Part shown: positions 9,291 through 17,592 of the stretch, one piece after another | Layout of the letters: every line of letters starts with the position of its first letter | Position numbering within the stretch: position 1 is the stretch's first letter | Origin: JAIOSM01 sp023143455 | GTDB lineage: Bacteria > Desulfobacterota > Desulfobacteria > Desulfobacterales > Desulfobacteraceae | DNA: 64,000 nt | Direction: 5' to 3' | NCBI GenBank assembly: GCA_030632885.1 | Contig: DAOVTW010000007.1 | Coordinates: 1-64,000, forward strand | Made by a program: the position numbers and the translations under genes | Notes under the pieces: generated by a model | What the model was told of the DNA's origin: nothing | What the model saw: the letters and a program-made list of their open reading frames with translations, nothing else | Database searches by the model: none

Positions 9291-9831
9291 TTAGAATCCT
9301 CCTTTTAATCATTTGAGCTATTTCCTCAGGGGTTTTAGTAGATGTATCAAATTTTGTTTGTGTGATCTCAGAATAGATGGGTTCTCTTTGTGAAATGAGC
9401 GTAGAAGTTTCATTCTCTAATGTTTCACTTTCTAAATTTCCATCAACAGATTTCTTGTTTAATAAAGATGGTCTTGATAAAAGTGTGTTTTTATCTTTTT
9501 TTAATCTGTCTAAAATCACATCTTTGTTAGCAAAAAGCCATATTGACAAGCCATTATTTTTTAAGAAAGTTCGATTTTCAATATCTAGCACAATGCCGCC
9601 TCCGGTAGAAACTATTATTTTATTTTTGTCATATGTTTTAATAAGAGCTTGTTTTTCAAGATTTCTAAATTCGGGCCAGCCCGAAGTTTTAACAATTGAA
9701 GCAATAGAAGAACCTGTTTCTGATTCAATTTGTTTATCAATATCTAAAAAAGAAAAATTAAGGATATTGGCAAGTATTTGTCCTATTGTGGTTTTACCAG
9801 TACATCTATATCCTATAAGAAATATTTTCAT
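9280..9831 (-). CDS. aroK: Shikimate kinase
   Basis: Phosphorylates shikimate at the 3-hydroxyl with ATP. A P-loop (GYRCTGKTTIG, residues 7-17) is followed by DIDKQIE (shikimate-binding aspartate) and the STGGGIVLD glycine-rich segment. At 183 residues it is of normal size for AroK/AroL. It begins 5 nt after the aroA stop and overlaps aroC by 11 nt. Confidence 0.93.
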   Translation of the reverse strand: MKIFLIGYRCTGKTTIGQILANILNFSFLDIDKQIESETGSSIASIVKTSGWPEFRNLEKQALIKTYDKNKIIVSTGGGIVLDIENRTFLKNNGLSIWLFANKDVILDRLKKDKNTLLSRPSLLNKKSVDGNLESETLENETSTLISQREPIYSEITQTKFDTSTKTPEEIAQMIKRRILNDR

Positions 9832-9836
9832 AGTTT

Positions 9837-11105
9837 TTATAAACTTTCAAACACATCCCAGAATGATGGGAAGGATTTTGCAACACAGTTTTCATCTTCA
9901 ATAACAATATCCTCAGTTATTAATCCAGCAATGGAAAATGCCATGGCAATTCTATGATCATTGTAGGTTTCGATATTGGCACCAACCGGTTTTCCCCCAT
10001 GAATTTTTATCCAGTCATTGCCTGTATCAACTTTAATTTTCATTTTTCTAAGTTCGTTAGCAACAGCATCAATTCTATCGCATTCTTTTTCTCGAAGATG
10101 ACCGATATTTTTTATTAAGGTAATCCCTTTAGCATAAGCTGCTGTAACAGCAAGGGCAGGAACTGCGTCAGGCGTGTCTGACATATCAACTTCAATTCCT
10201 TTAAGATTATTTCCACATATACTGATGCCATCATTTTCCATCAATAGGCTGCAACCCATTTTTTCTAAAATATAGGCAAGCTCTAAATCTCCTTGTAAAG
10301 AGTTTTTAGAAACATTTAGAACCTTTACTTTTTGTTTAGAAATTGCTCCTGCTGACCAGAAATAGCCAGCATTGGAAAGATCGGGTTCAATGGTAAAATC
10401 TCCGGCTATATATTTTTGATTGGGCAAAACTATATATTCTCCACTCTCATTTTTATTAGCTTTTACATTAAACATCTCCATTATAGAAATTGTAAGGTCA
10501 ATGTATGGAGTAGAAACAGGAGTTCCTTTTAATTGGATCTCAAGCCCCTGTTTAAGATAGCATCCTATCATGAGAAGGCTTGAGAGATATTGACTGCTTA
10601 ATGAACAATCAATTTCAACCCTACCCCCTATTTTATTTTGTCCATTTATTTTCACAGGTGGTGTCCCTGCACTGGTAGCTGATTGGGCACTAACCTTTGC
10701 CATTTTAAGTGCATCAAGAAGTGGAGTCATAGGACGTTCACACATTCTTTTGTCACCTGTCAAAATAAATTCAGAATTTCCAAGGGCAGCTATGCCTGCT
10801 AAAAGTCTCATGGAAGTACCGGAGTTCCCAAGATATATTTCTTTGTTAAACTGATGAGGCTGACCATTAAATCCTTCAATCTGATAGATTATTTTATTAT
10901 TATCTTGCTTTATTTCTTCAATTTTTGCACCCATATTTTTCAAGCATGAAATAGTTAGAAGAATATCCTCACTTTCTAGAACATTAGTTAATGTTGACTT
11001 ACCAGAAGATAGAGATGCCAGAATAATCATTCTGTGAGATATGCTTTTAGACCCAGGGATATTGACGTTTTTGTTTTTTATAGTTTTGGTTTTTATTTTT
11101 TTCAT
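9837..11105 (-). CDS. aroA: EPSP synthase (3-phosphoshikimate 1-carboxyvinyltransferase)
   Basis: Transfers enolpyruvyl from PEP to shikimate-3-phosphate. The signatures LGNSGTSMRLLAG near residue 90 and YNDHRIAMAFSIAGL near residue 383 are present, and the N-terminal PGSKSISHR block is intact. Length, 422 residues, is typical. The start codon abuts the aroE stop (TAAATG), with no spacer. Confidence 0.96.
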   Translation of the reverse strand: MKKIKTKTIKNKNVNIPGSKSISHRMIILASLSSGKSTLTNVLESEDILLTISCLKNMGAKIEEIKQDNNKIIYQIEGFNGQPHQFNKEIYLGNSGTSMRLLAGIAALGNSEFILTGDKRMCERPMTPLLDALKMAKVSAQSATSAGTPPVKINGQNKIGGRVEIDCSLSSQYLSSLLMIGCYLKQGLEIQLKGTPVSTPYIDLTISIMEMFNVKANKNESGEYIVLPNQKYIAGDFTIEPDLSNAGYFWSAGAISKQKVKVLNVSKNSLQGDLELAYILEKMGCSLLMENDGISICGNNLKGIEVDMSDTPDAVPALAVTAAYAKGITLIKNIGHLREKECDRIDAVANELRKMKIKVDTGNDWIKIHGGKPVGANIETYNDHRIAMAFSIAGLITEDIVIEDENCVAKSFPSFWDVFESL

Positions 11106-11939
11106 TTAATTCAATTCGTTTATTAAGGTTTTTTTCAAAGATTCACTCATGAATTTTTTGGTTGATTTAATTCCTGTCCAAAGTTCAAATTGTTTGACTC
11201 CCTGATTTATAAACATTGACAGTCCATCAATTGTTTTGCAGCCTGCATTTTTTGCATCTTTGATCAATTGAGTTTCAAGAGGATTGTAAACTATATCCAT
11301 AACAATCATATTTTTCTTTAAATATTCTTTTTTAAAAGGTGTATTTTTTATATCCGGAGTCATACCTAATGGGGTTGTATTAATAATTATATCAAAACTA
11401 TTTGTTTCTATTTTATTAAAATTAATAAAATTACAATTAAATAAAGAGCTTAAGTGTTCTCCATTTTTTTGACTTCTATTTATAATGGTAAGCTTGCCCC
11501 CATTTTTTTTTATTCCATATGCGAGAGCCCGTGCTGCTCCACCTGCCCCAATAATGCCTACTGTTTTACCGATAATACCTAATTCTTTCACTGGTTTAAC
11601 ACCGCCAGACCAATCTGTATTAAAGCCTGTAAGTTTTCCATTTCTATTTACAATTGTATTTACTGCTCCGATTTCTTTTGCCTCAGGATCAATATCGTCA
11701 AGAAATTCAATCACTTTTTCTTTAAAAGGAATGGTGATAGAAACGCCCTTAATATCAAGTTCTCTTATTGCATTAATTCCTGTCTTGATATCATTTATAT
11801 TAAAGGCAAGATAAACCGCATTGATTTTGTTGTCATTGAAAAGAGCATTATGCATAATTGGGCTTTTAGAATGTGTAACAGGATTCCCAAATATACAATA
11901 AAGATCAGTTTTTGAATCATACTTAAAATCAATAGGCAT
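11106..11939 (-). CDS. aroE: Shikimate dehydrogenase
   Basis: NADP-dependent reduction of 3-dehydroshikimate. The substrate-binding HSKSPIMHNALF block, NTDWSGG and the nucleotide motif GIIGAGGAARALAYG are all visible. A longer frame reaches 11981 inside pheA, but ATG at 11939 has AAGGAG placed about 8-10 nt upstream and starts 4 nt after the pheA stop; it also puts the N-terminus at the expected distance from the GNPVTHSKSP motif. This gives 277 residues, the family norm. Confidence 0.93.
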   Translation of the reverse strand: MPIDFKYDSKTDLYCIFGNPVTHSKSPIMHNALFNDNKINAVYLAFNINDIKTGINAIRELDIKGVSITIPFKEKVIEFLDDIDPEAKEIGAVNTIVNRNGKLTGFNTDWSGGVKPVKELGIIGKTVGIIGAGGAARALAYGIKKNGGKLTIINRSQKNGEHLSSLFNCNFINFNKIETNSFDIIINTTPLGMTPDIKNTPFKKEYLKKNMIVMDIVYNPLETQLIKDAKNAGCKTIDGLSMFINQGVKQFELWTGIKSTKKFMSESLKKTLINELN

Positions 11940-11943
11940 TTTT

Positions 11944-13047
11944 TTAATTATTCTCCTTTGTAAAAACAGGATATGACCCAAGAATTTTTAATGAAAGAGT
12001 TGTTTTACGCATATTCTCAATTGTTTGATCAATTATTTTATCCTTAATGTGTCCTTTGATATCCATGAAGAAATAATAACTCCAGTTTTCATGTTTAGTC
12101 GGTCTTGATTCAAGTTTTAACATATTTAGTCCTGATTTATTGATAGGCTCCAATGCTTTAAATAAAGCTCCAGGCAAATGTGATGTTGAAAATATAATAG
12201 ATGTTTTATCATTATTGGTTTTTAAGGGAGCATCTTTGCCAATAATCAAAAACCTATCGATATTACCGGGATAATCTTCAATAGCTTTCTCTACAAGCTG
12301 AAGGCTATAAATATGAGCAGCTTGACTATTTGCAATCATGGCAGAGTTTTTTGTTTTCAATACAATCTCTGCAGCTTTTGAAGTATTGTTAATTTCAACC
12401 AAATCAACATCAGGAAAATTGTTATTTTTCCATGTTTTACATTGAGAAGTTGCAAGAGGGTTTGAATAGATTGTTTTAATGTCTTCTTTTTCACCTGTAA
12501 GTGAAACAAGATCAAAGGAAACAGGTTCATAATGTTCACCACAAATAATTAAATCAAATTCTGTAAGAAGATCAAGAGTATGGTTAACAGAGCCTTGTAT
12601 TGAGTTCTCAATAGGCACTACACCAAAACGGCTTTCATTTCTATTGGTGCTTCTAAAAACTTCATAGATATTTGATTGCTCTACAAATCTACCTGAATGT
12701 TTAAAGAAATTTAAAGATGCAATATGAGGGCAACCAGCTTCAGGACCAAGAAACGATACAATTTGTTTTTTTTGGATATCCTTTGTAGCAGTCATAATTA
12801 CATTGAAAATGTATTTAAGAAGCTGTTCTTCTGCAGGCCCTTTATTGTTTTTAAGTATCTTTTCAATAACTTGTTTCTCTCGTGATGAGTCCAATACATC
12901 AGCTTTATTCTTTTTTTTGATTTGTCCAATTTCTTTGCCTAAATCAAGTCGGTGATTAATAAGATCTAAAATTTTAGAATCGATTTTATCAATATTAGAC
13001 CTTAACTCGTTTAAACGTTGGTCAAGGTTTTTACTATCCTTATCCAT
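11944..13047 (-). CDS. pheA: Bifunctional chorismate mutase/prephenate dehydratase (P-protein)
   Basis: Converts chorismate to prephenate and then to phenylpyruvate, for phenylalanine. Order of domains: AroQ-type chorismate mutase (about residues 10-90), prephenate dehydratase (about 95-275, beginning FLGPEAGCPHIAS), and an ACT domain (about 285-367) with the ESRP element that binds phenylalanine in feedback-inhibited enzymes. ATG at 13047 is chosen over 13053 because GGAGAG lies 6 nt before it, while it would touch the other ATG. It is the first structural gene of the six-gene aromatic operon. A leader peptide and terminator just upstream indicate attenuation. Confidence 0.95.
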   Translation of the reverse strand: MDKDSKNLDQRLNELRSNIDKIDSKILDLINHRLDLGKEIGQIKKKNKADVLDSSREKQVIEKILKNNKGPAEEQLLKYIFNVIMTATKDIQKKQIVSFLGPEAGCPHIASLNFFKHSGRFVEQSNIYEVFRSTNRNESRFGVVPIENSIQGSVNHTLDLLTEFDLIICGEHYEPVSFDLVSLTGEKEDIKTIYSNPLATSQCKTWKNNNFPDVDLVEINNTSKAAEIVLKTKNSAMIANSQAAHIYSLQLVEKAIEDYPGNIDRFLIIGKDAPLKTNNDKTSIIFSTSHLPGALFKALEPINKSGLNMLKLESRPTKHENWSYYFFMDIKGHIKDKIIDQTIENMRKTTLSLKILGSYPVFTKENN

Positions 13048-13068
13048 AATCATCTCTCCATTGAAAAT

Positions 13069-13103
13069 AAAAAAGGCTGCAAGTTATTAATCTTTGCAGC
13101 CTT
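13069..13103 (-). terminator. Attenuator terminator in the pheA leader
   Basis: On the minus-strand transcript the arms at 13094-13103 and 13073-13082 form a perfect 10-bp stem (AAGGCTGCAA with TTGCAGCCTT) that runs into a six-U tract ending at 13069, some 20 nt before the pheA start. An intrinsic terminator between a leader peptide and its structural gene is expected only for attenuation. Confidence 0.8.
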
Positions 13104-13125
13104 AAAAATATTTAAAGCCACAAAG
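13092..13125 (-). promoter_or_regulatory. Antiterminator hairpin of the pheA leader
   Basis: Arms 13111-13125 and 13092-13106 pair over 15 positions (12 Watson-Crick, 3 G-U) around a 4-nt loop. The 13092-13106 arm includes the upstream half of the terminator stem, so this hairpin and the terminator exclude each other. The other arm also pairs with 13139-13147 (9 bp), and that in turn lies in the arm 13132-13145 which pairs with 13178-13192 inside the leader peptide frame (7 + 6 bp). Confidence 0.7.
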
Positions 13126-13171
13126 TCTCATGATCTGCTGTGGCTTTTTTTATAATTTTGTTAAAATATTA

Positions 13172-13249
13172 TCATCGAGCCACAAACAGATCCGTATTAC
13201 AAAAATAATACATAAAAAAATATAATCTGTCTGTAAATACGCTCATCAT
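13172..13249 (-). CDS. Phe/Tyr-rich leader peptide of the aromatic operon
   Basis: A 25-codon frame with ATG-ATG start and AAGG about 8 nt upstream. The peptide reads MMSVFTDRLYFFMYYFCNTD and then five more residues, with five Phe and three Tyr, concentrated in the run at codons 10-16. The last six codons form the first arm of the hairpin chain. This is the expected composition for a leader that senses charged tRNA-Phe and tRNA-Tyr in an operon making both amino acids (pheA and tyrA). Too short for routine gene callers. Confidence 0.75.
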   Translation of the reverse strand: MMSVFTDRLYFFMYYFCNTDLFVAR

Positions 13250-13286
13250 TTAATACCTTAAATTAATTTGTTTGTAAAAAGTAATC

Positions 13287-13313
13287 TTTATAAGTTATTT
13301 TTCTAATTGTCAA
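13287..13313 (-). promoter_or_regulatory. Putative sigma70 promoter of the aromatic operon
   Basis: On the minus strand a perfect TTGACA (13313-13308) is followed after 15 nt by TATAAA (13292-13287), or after 17 nt by the weaker TAAAGA. Predicted transcript start is about 30 nt before the leader peptide ATG. Confidence 0.55.
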
Positions 13314-13330
13314 TAAATTTAAATTCAAAA

Positions 13331-13359
13331 TTGACTTTATCACAACTTAAATATATGAT
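13331..13359 (+). promoter_or_regulatory. pepN: Putative sigma70 promoter of pepN
   Basis: TTGACT (13331-13336), a 17-nt spacer and TATGAT (13354-13359). The predicted start point falls at or next to the ATG at 13367, so the transcript may be leaderless. Confidence 0.5.
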
Positions 13360-13366
13360 TTGCCGC

Positions 13367-15979
13367 ATGGAAAAACATAAAAAAAAATATTTAAAAGACT
13401 ATAGAGAGCCTGCTTTTACTATTGACAAGATAGACCTAAAATTCGATATATTTGATGACTTTACAAGGGTGACTTCAAATCTAAAAGTATTAAAAAACAG
13501 CAATGTGGCAGATATAGAGACTTCTTTGATATTTCATGCAAAAGACCTTAATATTGAATCTGTAATTGCGGATGATATGGTATTAATGCCGGTTGAATAC
13601 AAAGTTGAAAATGACTGTTTCAAGCTTGCAAGAACCCCATCAAAATTTAACCTTGAAATTGTTACCATTTTAGACCCTATTAAAAATACATCATTAGAAG
13701 GGCTATACAAATCAGGACCTGTATTATGCACTCAATGTGAAGCTGAAGGTTTCAGAAAAATAACACCATTTCCTGATCGACCAGATGTTATGGCCAAATA
13801 TTCTTGCATTATTATAGCTGATAAAAATAAATATCCGGTCTTGCTATCAAATGGGAATAGAATTGATGCAGGAGATCTTGAAGAAGGAAGGCATTATGTA
13901 AAGTGGGAAGATCCTTTTAGAAAACCCAGCTATCTTTTTGCTCTTGTTGCAGGAGACTTGGTTTTGATCAAAGATAAGTTCAAAACCCGCTCTAAAAGAA
14001 CTATTGATCTTAATCTATATGTTGAAAAAGAGAATAAAGACAAGTGTGGTCATGCAATGAATTCACTCAAACAATCAATGAAGTGGGATGAAGAAAGATT
14101 TGACAGAGAATATGACCTTGATCTTTATCAAATTGTTGCAGTCAACGATTTTAACGCCGGAGCAATGGAAAATAAAGGTCTTAATATATTTAATTCAAAA
14201 TATGTACTCGCAGATTCTAAAACCGCAACTGATACAGATTTTTTTAATATTCAAAGAGTAATTGCCCATGAATATTTTCATAATTGGACAGGAAACAGAG
14301 TTACTCTTAAAAATTGGTTTCAACTTGCTTTAAAAGAAGGATTAACAGTATTTCGAGATCAGGAGTTTTCATCAGATTTACATTCAAGAGGTGTTAATCG
14401 AATAAATAATGTTAAAGCATTAAGAACTCTACAATTTCCAGAAGATTCAGGTCCTATGACTCATCCTGTAAGACCATCATCATATATGGAAATGAACAAT
14501 TTCTATACAATGACAGTCTATGAAAAAGGTGCAGAGCTTATAAGAATGATTCTCACAATTCTTGGTCAAGATTTATTTAAAAAAGGGATGAATCTTTATT
14601 TTGACAAATATGATGGCATGGCTGTTACTATTGAAGATTTTATAGATTGTATGGAACAAATTTCAAATGAAGATTTTTCACAATTTATGTTATGGTATAC
14701 CCAGTCTGGAACACCATTGGTGAAAATAAAGCGATCCTATGATAAAAAATTAAAAACCTTAACTTTGAATTTTACACAAACTTGTTTACCAGATAAAAAT
14801 CAAAAAAATAAAAAACCTTTCCATATACCAATTAAAATAGGCTTATTAGATGGGAAAGGAGAAGATATAACTCAGGAGGGGAAATCATTTTACAATTTCA
14901 AAACGCAAAATGATTCTTTTGTTTTTGAAAATATACCAGAAAATACTATCCCATCTTTTTTTAGAGAGTTTTCAGCACCAGTTAAAATAAAAACAGATTA
15001 TTCCGAAGATGAGCTTGCATTTATCATGGCTAATGACTCTGACGAATTTAATAAATGGGATGCCTCCCAGGAAATATATTTTAAGGAAATAATTAAACTT
15101 ACAAATAATTATGATGATATTGATCAATACAAAATTTCATCTCATCTTTTATATGCATTTAAATCACTTTTAGAAAATTCTGATTCAAATAAAGCATTTA
15201 TTGCAAAAGCATTATCTCTTCCAAGTGAGAATGAAATTGCAGAAAAATTTGATATCGTAGATGTTGATGCAATACATACAGCAAGAAATTATTTAAAACA
15301 AAATCTTGCCATCGAGTTTAAAGATTTATTAGAAACTCAAATTAATAATTGTTTTGATACAGACCCTTCTGACATTTCTTTTTTGGCAATGGCAAAACGG
15401 GATCTTAGGAATGTTGCTTTTTCATACATTGGTGCTCTTGAACAAGAGGGTATTCTTTTAATGCTTTTTAATAAATATAAGAATGCTTCTAACATGACCG
15501 ACGAGATAGCGCTATTTTCAATCCTTACAGACAAAGAATCTCATTTTAACGAAAAAGCTGTAGATATTTTTTATTCAAAATGGAAAAATAATTCTCTGGT
15601 ATTAGATAAATGGTTTGCAATTCAAGCTGTTTCATCCCGTTCGGATTCATTAGCTAATATGAATAAGCTTGTTGCCCATCCTGATTTTTCAATTAAAAAT
15701 CCTAATAAAGTAAGATCGCTTATTGGTAGTTTTGCAATGTTTAATCCTGTTAAATTTCATCAACAAGATGGTAAGGGGTATGAGTTTGTCGGTAATCAAG
15801 TAAAAATTCTTGATAAAATCAATCCCCAGATTGCCTCTATGATTGCAGCGGCTTTTAATAATAGAAAAAAGTATAATGATAATCGAAATAACCTTATGAA
15901 AAAGGTACTTGAAAATATAATTTCACAACCCGATCTATCAAAAAATGTTTACGAGATAGTGTCAAACGCACTTAAATAA
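13367..15979 (+). CDS. pepN: Aminopeptidase N (M1 family)
   Basis: Zinc aminopeptidase that trims N-terminal residues from peptides in the cytosol. The substrate-recognition motif GAMEN lies near residue 261, and the zinc site HEYFH...E (HEYFHNWTGNR with the third ligand in LALKEGLTVF) about 35 residues further. A TTG-initiated frame reaches 13307, but ATG at 13367 gives 870 residues, the size of E. coli PepN, and places the N-terminal DYREPAFTIDKIDL at the expected position. No Shine-Dalgarno sequence precedes this ATG; a promoter match immediately upstream suggests leaderless translation. A bidirectional terminator follows the gene. Confidence 0.93.
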   Translation: MEKHKKKYLKDYREPAFTIDKIDLKFDIFDDFTRVTSNLKVLKNSNVADIETSLIFHAKDLNIESVIADDMVLMPVEYKVENDCFKLARTPSKFNLEIVTILDPIKNTSLEGLYKSGPVLCTQCEAEGFRKITPFPDRPDVMAKYSCIIIADKNKYPVLLSNGNRIDAGDLEEGRHYVKWEDPFRKPSYLFALVAGDLVLIKDKFKTRSKRTIDLNLYVEKENKDKCGHAMNSLKQSMKWDEERFDREYDLDLYQIVAVNDFNAGAMENKGLNIFNSKYVLADSKTATDTDFFNIQRVIAHEYFHNWTGNRVTLKNWFQLALKEGLTVFRDQEFSSDLHSRGVNRINNVKALRTLQFPEDSGPMTHPVRPSSYMEMNNFYTMTVYEKGAELIRMILTILGQDLFKKGMNLYFDKYDGMAVTIEDFIDCMEQISNEDFSQFMLWYTQSGTPLVKIKRSYDKKLKTLTLNFTQTCLPDKNQKNKKPFHIPIKIGLLDGKGEDITQEGKSFYNFKTQNDSFVFENIPENTIPSFFREFSAPVKIKTDYSEDELAFIMANDSDEFNKWDASQEIYFKEIIKLTNNYDDIDQYKISSHLLYAFKSLLENSDSNKAFIAKALSLPSENEIAEKFDIVDVDAIHTARNYLKQNLAIEFKDLLETQINNCFDTDPSDISFLAMAKRDLRNVAFSYIGALEQEGILLMLFNKYKNASNMTDEIALFSILTDKESHFNEKAVDIFYSKWKNNSLVLDKWFAIQAVSSRSDSLANMNKLVAHPDFSIKNPNKVRSLIGSFAMFNPVKFHQQDGKGYEFVGNQVKILDKINPQIASMIAAAFNNRKKYNDNRNNLMKKVLENIISQPDLSKNVYEIVSNALK

Positions 15980-15992
15980 AATGTAGATAATT

Positions 15993-16025
15993 AAAGAGAG
16001 CCTGAAAATTATTTAGACTCTCTTT
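15993..16025. terminator. Bidirectional terminator between pepN and dodecin
   Basis: AAAGAGAG at 15993-16000 and CTCTCTTT at 16018-16025 form an 8-bp stem with A and T flanks. It sits between two convergent genes. Confidence 0.6.
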
Positions 16026-16049
16026 ATTGAAAAATATTTGTTAATTTAG

Positions 16050-16259
16050 TTAATCTTCAAATTTAAAAGATAATCTAATATTTGTACGATACTGTAATGG
16101 TTGACCATCCTGAATTTTGATATCAAACTTTAGGACTTCAGCAATTCTAATATCTCTTATGGATTTACCTGCTTTTTCAACGGCGTTTTTTGCCGCTTCT
16201 TCCCAAGAATTTGAACTGGAACCTACTAAATCAATTAGCTTGTAAACACTTTCTCCCAT
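16050..16259 (-). CDS. Dodecin family flavin-binding protein
   Basis: A 69-residue protein of the dodecin family, which assembles into hollow dodecamers that store or buffer flavins. The start (MGESVYKLIDLVGSSSNSW), EEAAKNAVEKAGK and the central EVLKFD segment match the family closely, as does the length. A strong GGAGGG ribosome site stands 4 nt before the ATG. The gene stands alone, with a spaced inverted repeat upstream that could be an operator. Confidence 0.93.
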   Translation of the reverse strand: MGESVYKLIDLVGSSSNSWEEAAKNAVEKAGKSIRDIRIAEVLKFDIKIQDGQPLQYRTNIRLSFKFED

Positions 16260-16292
16260 AACACCCTCCTCTAATTAAGTTTTAATTAAAAA

Positions 16293-16345
16293 ATCGGTAT
16301 TTCATTAGAATTAAAAACAATTAAAATTATCAATTAAATACCGAT
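16293..16345. repeat. Spaced inverted repeat upstream of dodecin
   Basis: ATCGGTATTT (16293-16302) recurs as its exact reverse complement at 16336-16345, 33 nt apart. Located 34 nt before the dodecin start. It may be an operator pair or a loose hairpin; no terminator-type U tract is evident. The rest of 16263-16461 shows nothing I can name. Confidence 0.5.
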
Positions 16346-16461
16346 AGTTAACATGAGTGAGTTTAACAACAATTTAAATTAAAATAAAAAATTTAAAGTC
16401 AGAATTTTTAGAATTTATTGTCCCTTGATCGTTTTCATTATAACCCAATAGTTTTATAAGT

Positions 16462-16842
16462 CTACTTATAATATATTTTTTCTATAATAAGCCCAAAAAA
16501 GGAGTTTGAATTTGAGGTAAAAAGCCATCCCAGGTGATTTAAACAACTGCTACAAACAGCGATCCTCCAATTATATCCAGAAAACCATGAAAATTCATAG
16601 GAAGATTCTTTAAGGGCTGAACATCCAACTGTTTCTTTAAAGCAGGCAATTTCAAAAACTATTCCATGGGGATTGGGAAATGTATGCTTATGAGAATTAT
16701 TCATTGTTATTTGAAAATTCTGATTAGTGATAAGATTATTACAATAAATACAAAATAAATTTCTTTCATCATAAATAACATCTACAGTTTTAATTTTTTC
16801 TTTGACAATATTTTTTGATGATTCTTTACACGATACTTTCAT
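16462..16842 (-). CDS. CULT domain protein (bacterial cereblon-like)
   Basis: A 126-residue protein that is almost only a CULT domain, the thalidomide-binding fold of cereblon. Zinc cysteines are C31, C34, C97 and C100. The aromatic-cage tryptophans are W86, W92 and W106; their spacing (6 and 14 residues) equals that of human cereblon W380, W386 and W400, and their distances to the second cysteine pair (5 and 6) also agree. HTFPNPHGIVFEIACF is the other conserved block. Single-domain bacterial homologues such as the Magnetospirillum protein MsCI4 have this size. The native ligand and role in bacteria are unknown. It overlaps the CysZ-like gene by 4 nt, so the two are co-translated. Confidence 0.9.
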   Translation of the reverse strand: MKVSCKESSKNIVKEKIKTVDVIYDERNLFCIYCNNLITNQNFQITMNNSHKHTFPNPHGIVFEIACFKETVGCSALKESSYEFSWFSGYNWRIAVCSSCLNHLGWLFTSNSNSFFGLIIEKIYYK

Positions 16843-17567
16843 TTATTTTTTTTTAAGTCTATGTTTTCAATATAATAGAGTGTGGCTCCGACAGGTGCAA
16901 AAGATAAGAAAAGAATATTAAAAAAGGGTATTAAAAATAAAAGTCCAAATCCAATATGAAACATTTTATTGTTTTTAAGATAATTAAATCTCTTTTTAAA
17001 AGAATACATTCTTCTGGCCGGAACAAGGTCAGTATTGTCCCAGGCAAGAAAAGTGGTTGCAGCAATTGAAGAAAGAACCGCAATAACAGAACCAAATGGA
17101 GTAAGAAATCCAAGGAACATGATAATAAAGGTTAAAATCATTGGTATTAAGGCCCGGGGGATCTCCTGTTTTATCAGGTAAAAGAAAAGTGTAGCCCAGG
17201 ATGTGTTGTCAGGATATATTTCTTTTCCTGTTATTATGTTTTCAACTTTTCTGGACATATAATCCATAATAAAAACACAAAATAAAAATTGTGCGATAAA
17301 ATATGCTATGATCGTTGATAACGATGCAAGCAGGATAGTTAATATCCAGGATACAATTTTCCATAAATACATAAGGAAGCCTGCTTCAGGCATTTTCCAG
17401 ATAAAATTCAATAATTGACTATGAAAATAAAAAATCGCACCTGATAAAATAATTGCTAAAAATATAACAACAACAAAACGTAAAATTCCTAAAAATAAAA
17501 GCTGTGGGTTTTTGATTCCCATTAAAAACCCTTTAAAATTATATTGTATCCCTTTTAGTAAATTCAT
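16839..17567 (-). CDS. EI24/CysZ-family membrane protein
   Basis: A 242-residue integral membrane protein with about five to six hydrophobic segments, and the family's N-terminal KG-x-x-x-x-F-x-G-x-x-x-x-x-NPQL pattern and GFLTPFGSVIAVL segment. The family includes E. coli CysZ, a sulfate transport-related protein, and eukaryotic EI24. No cysteine biosynthesis genes are adjacent, so a sulfate role is not supported by context. It lies upstream of and overlaps the CULT gene. Confidence 0.75.
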   Translation of the reverse strand: MNLLKGIQYNFKGFLMGIKNPQLLFLGILRFVVVIFLAIILSGAIFYFHSQLLNFIWKMPEAGFLMYLWKIVSWILTILLASLSTIIAYFIAQFLFCVFIMDYMSRKVENIITGKEIYPDNTSWATLFFYLIKQEIPRALIPMILTFIIMFLGFLTPFGSVIAVLSSIAATTFLAWDNTDLVPARRMYSFKKRFNYLKNNKMFHIGFGLLFLIPFFNILFLSFAPVGATLYYIENIDLKKNK

Positions 17568-17592
17568 TTAATGATCTTTATAAATATTATAG

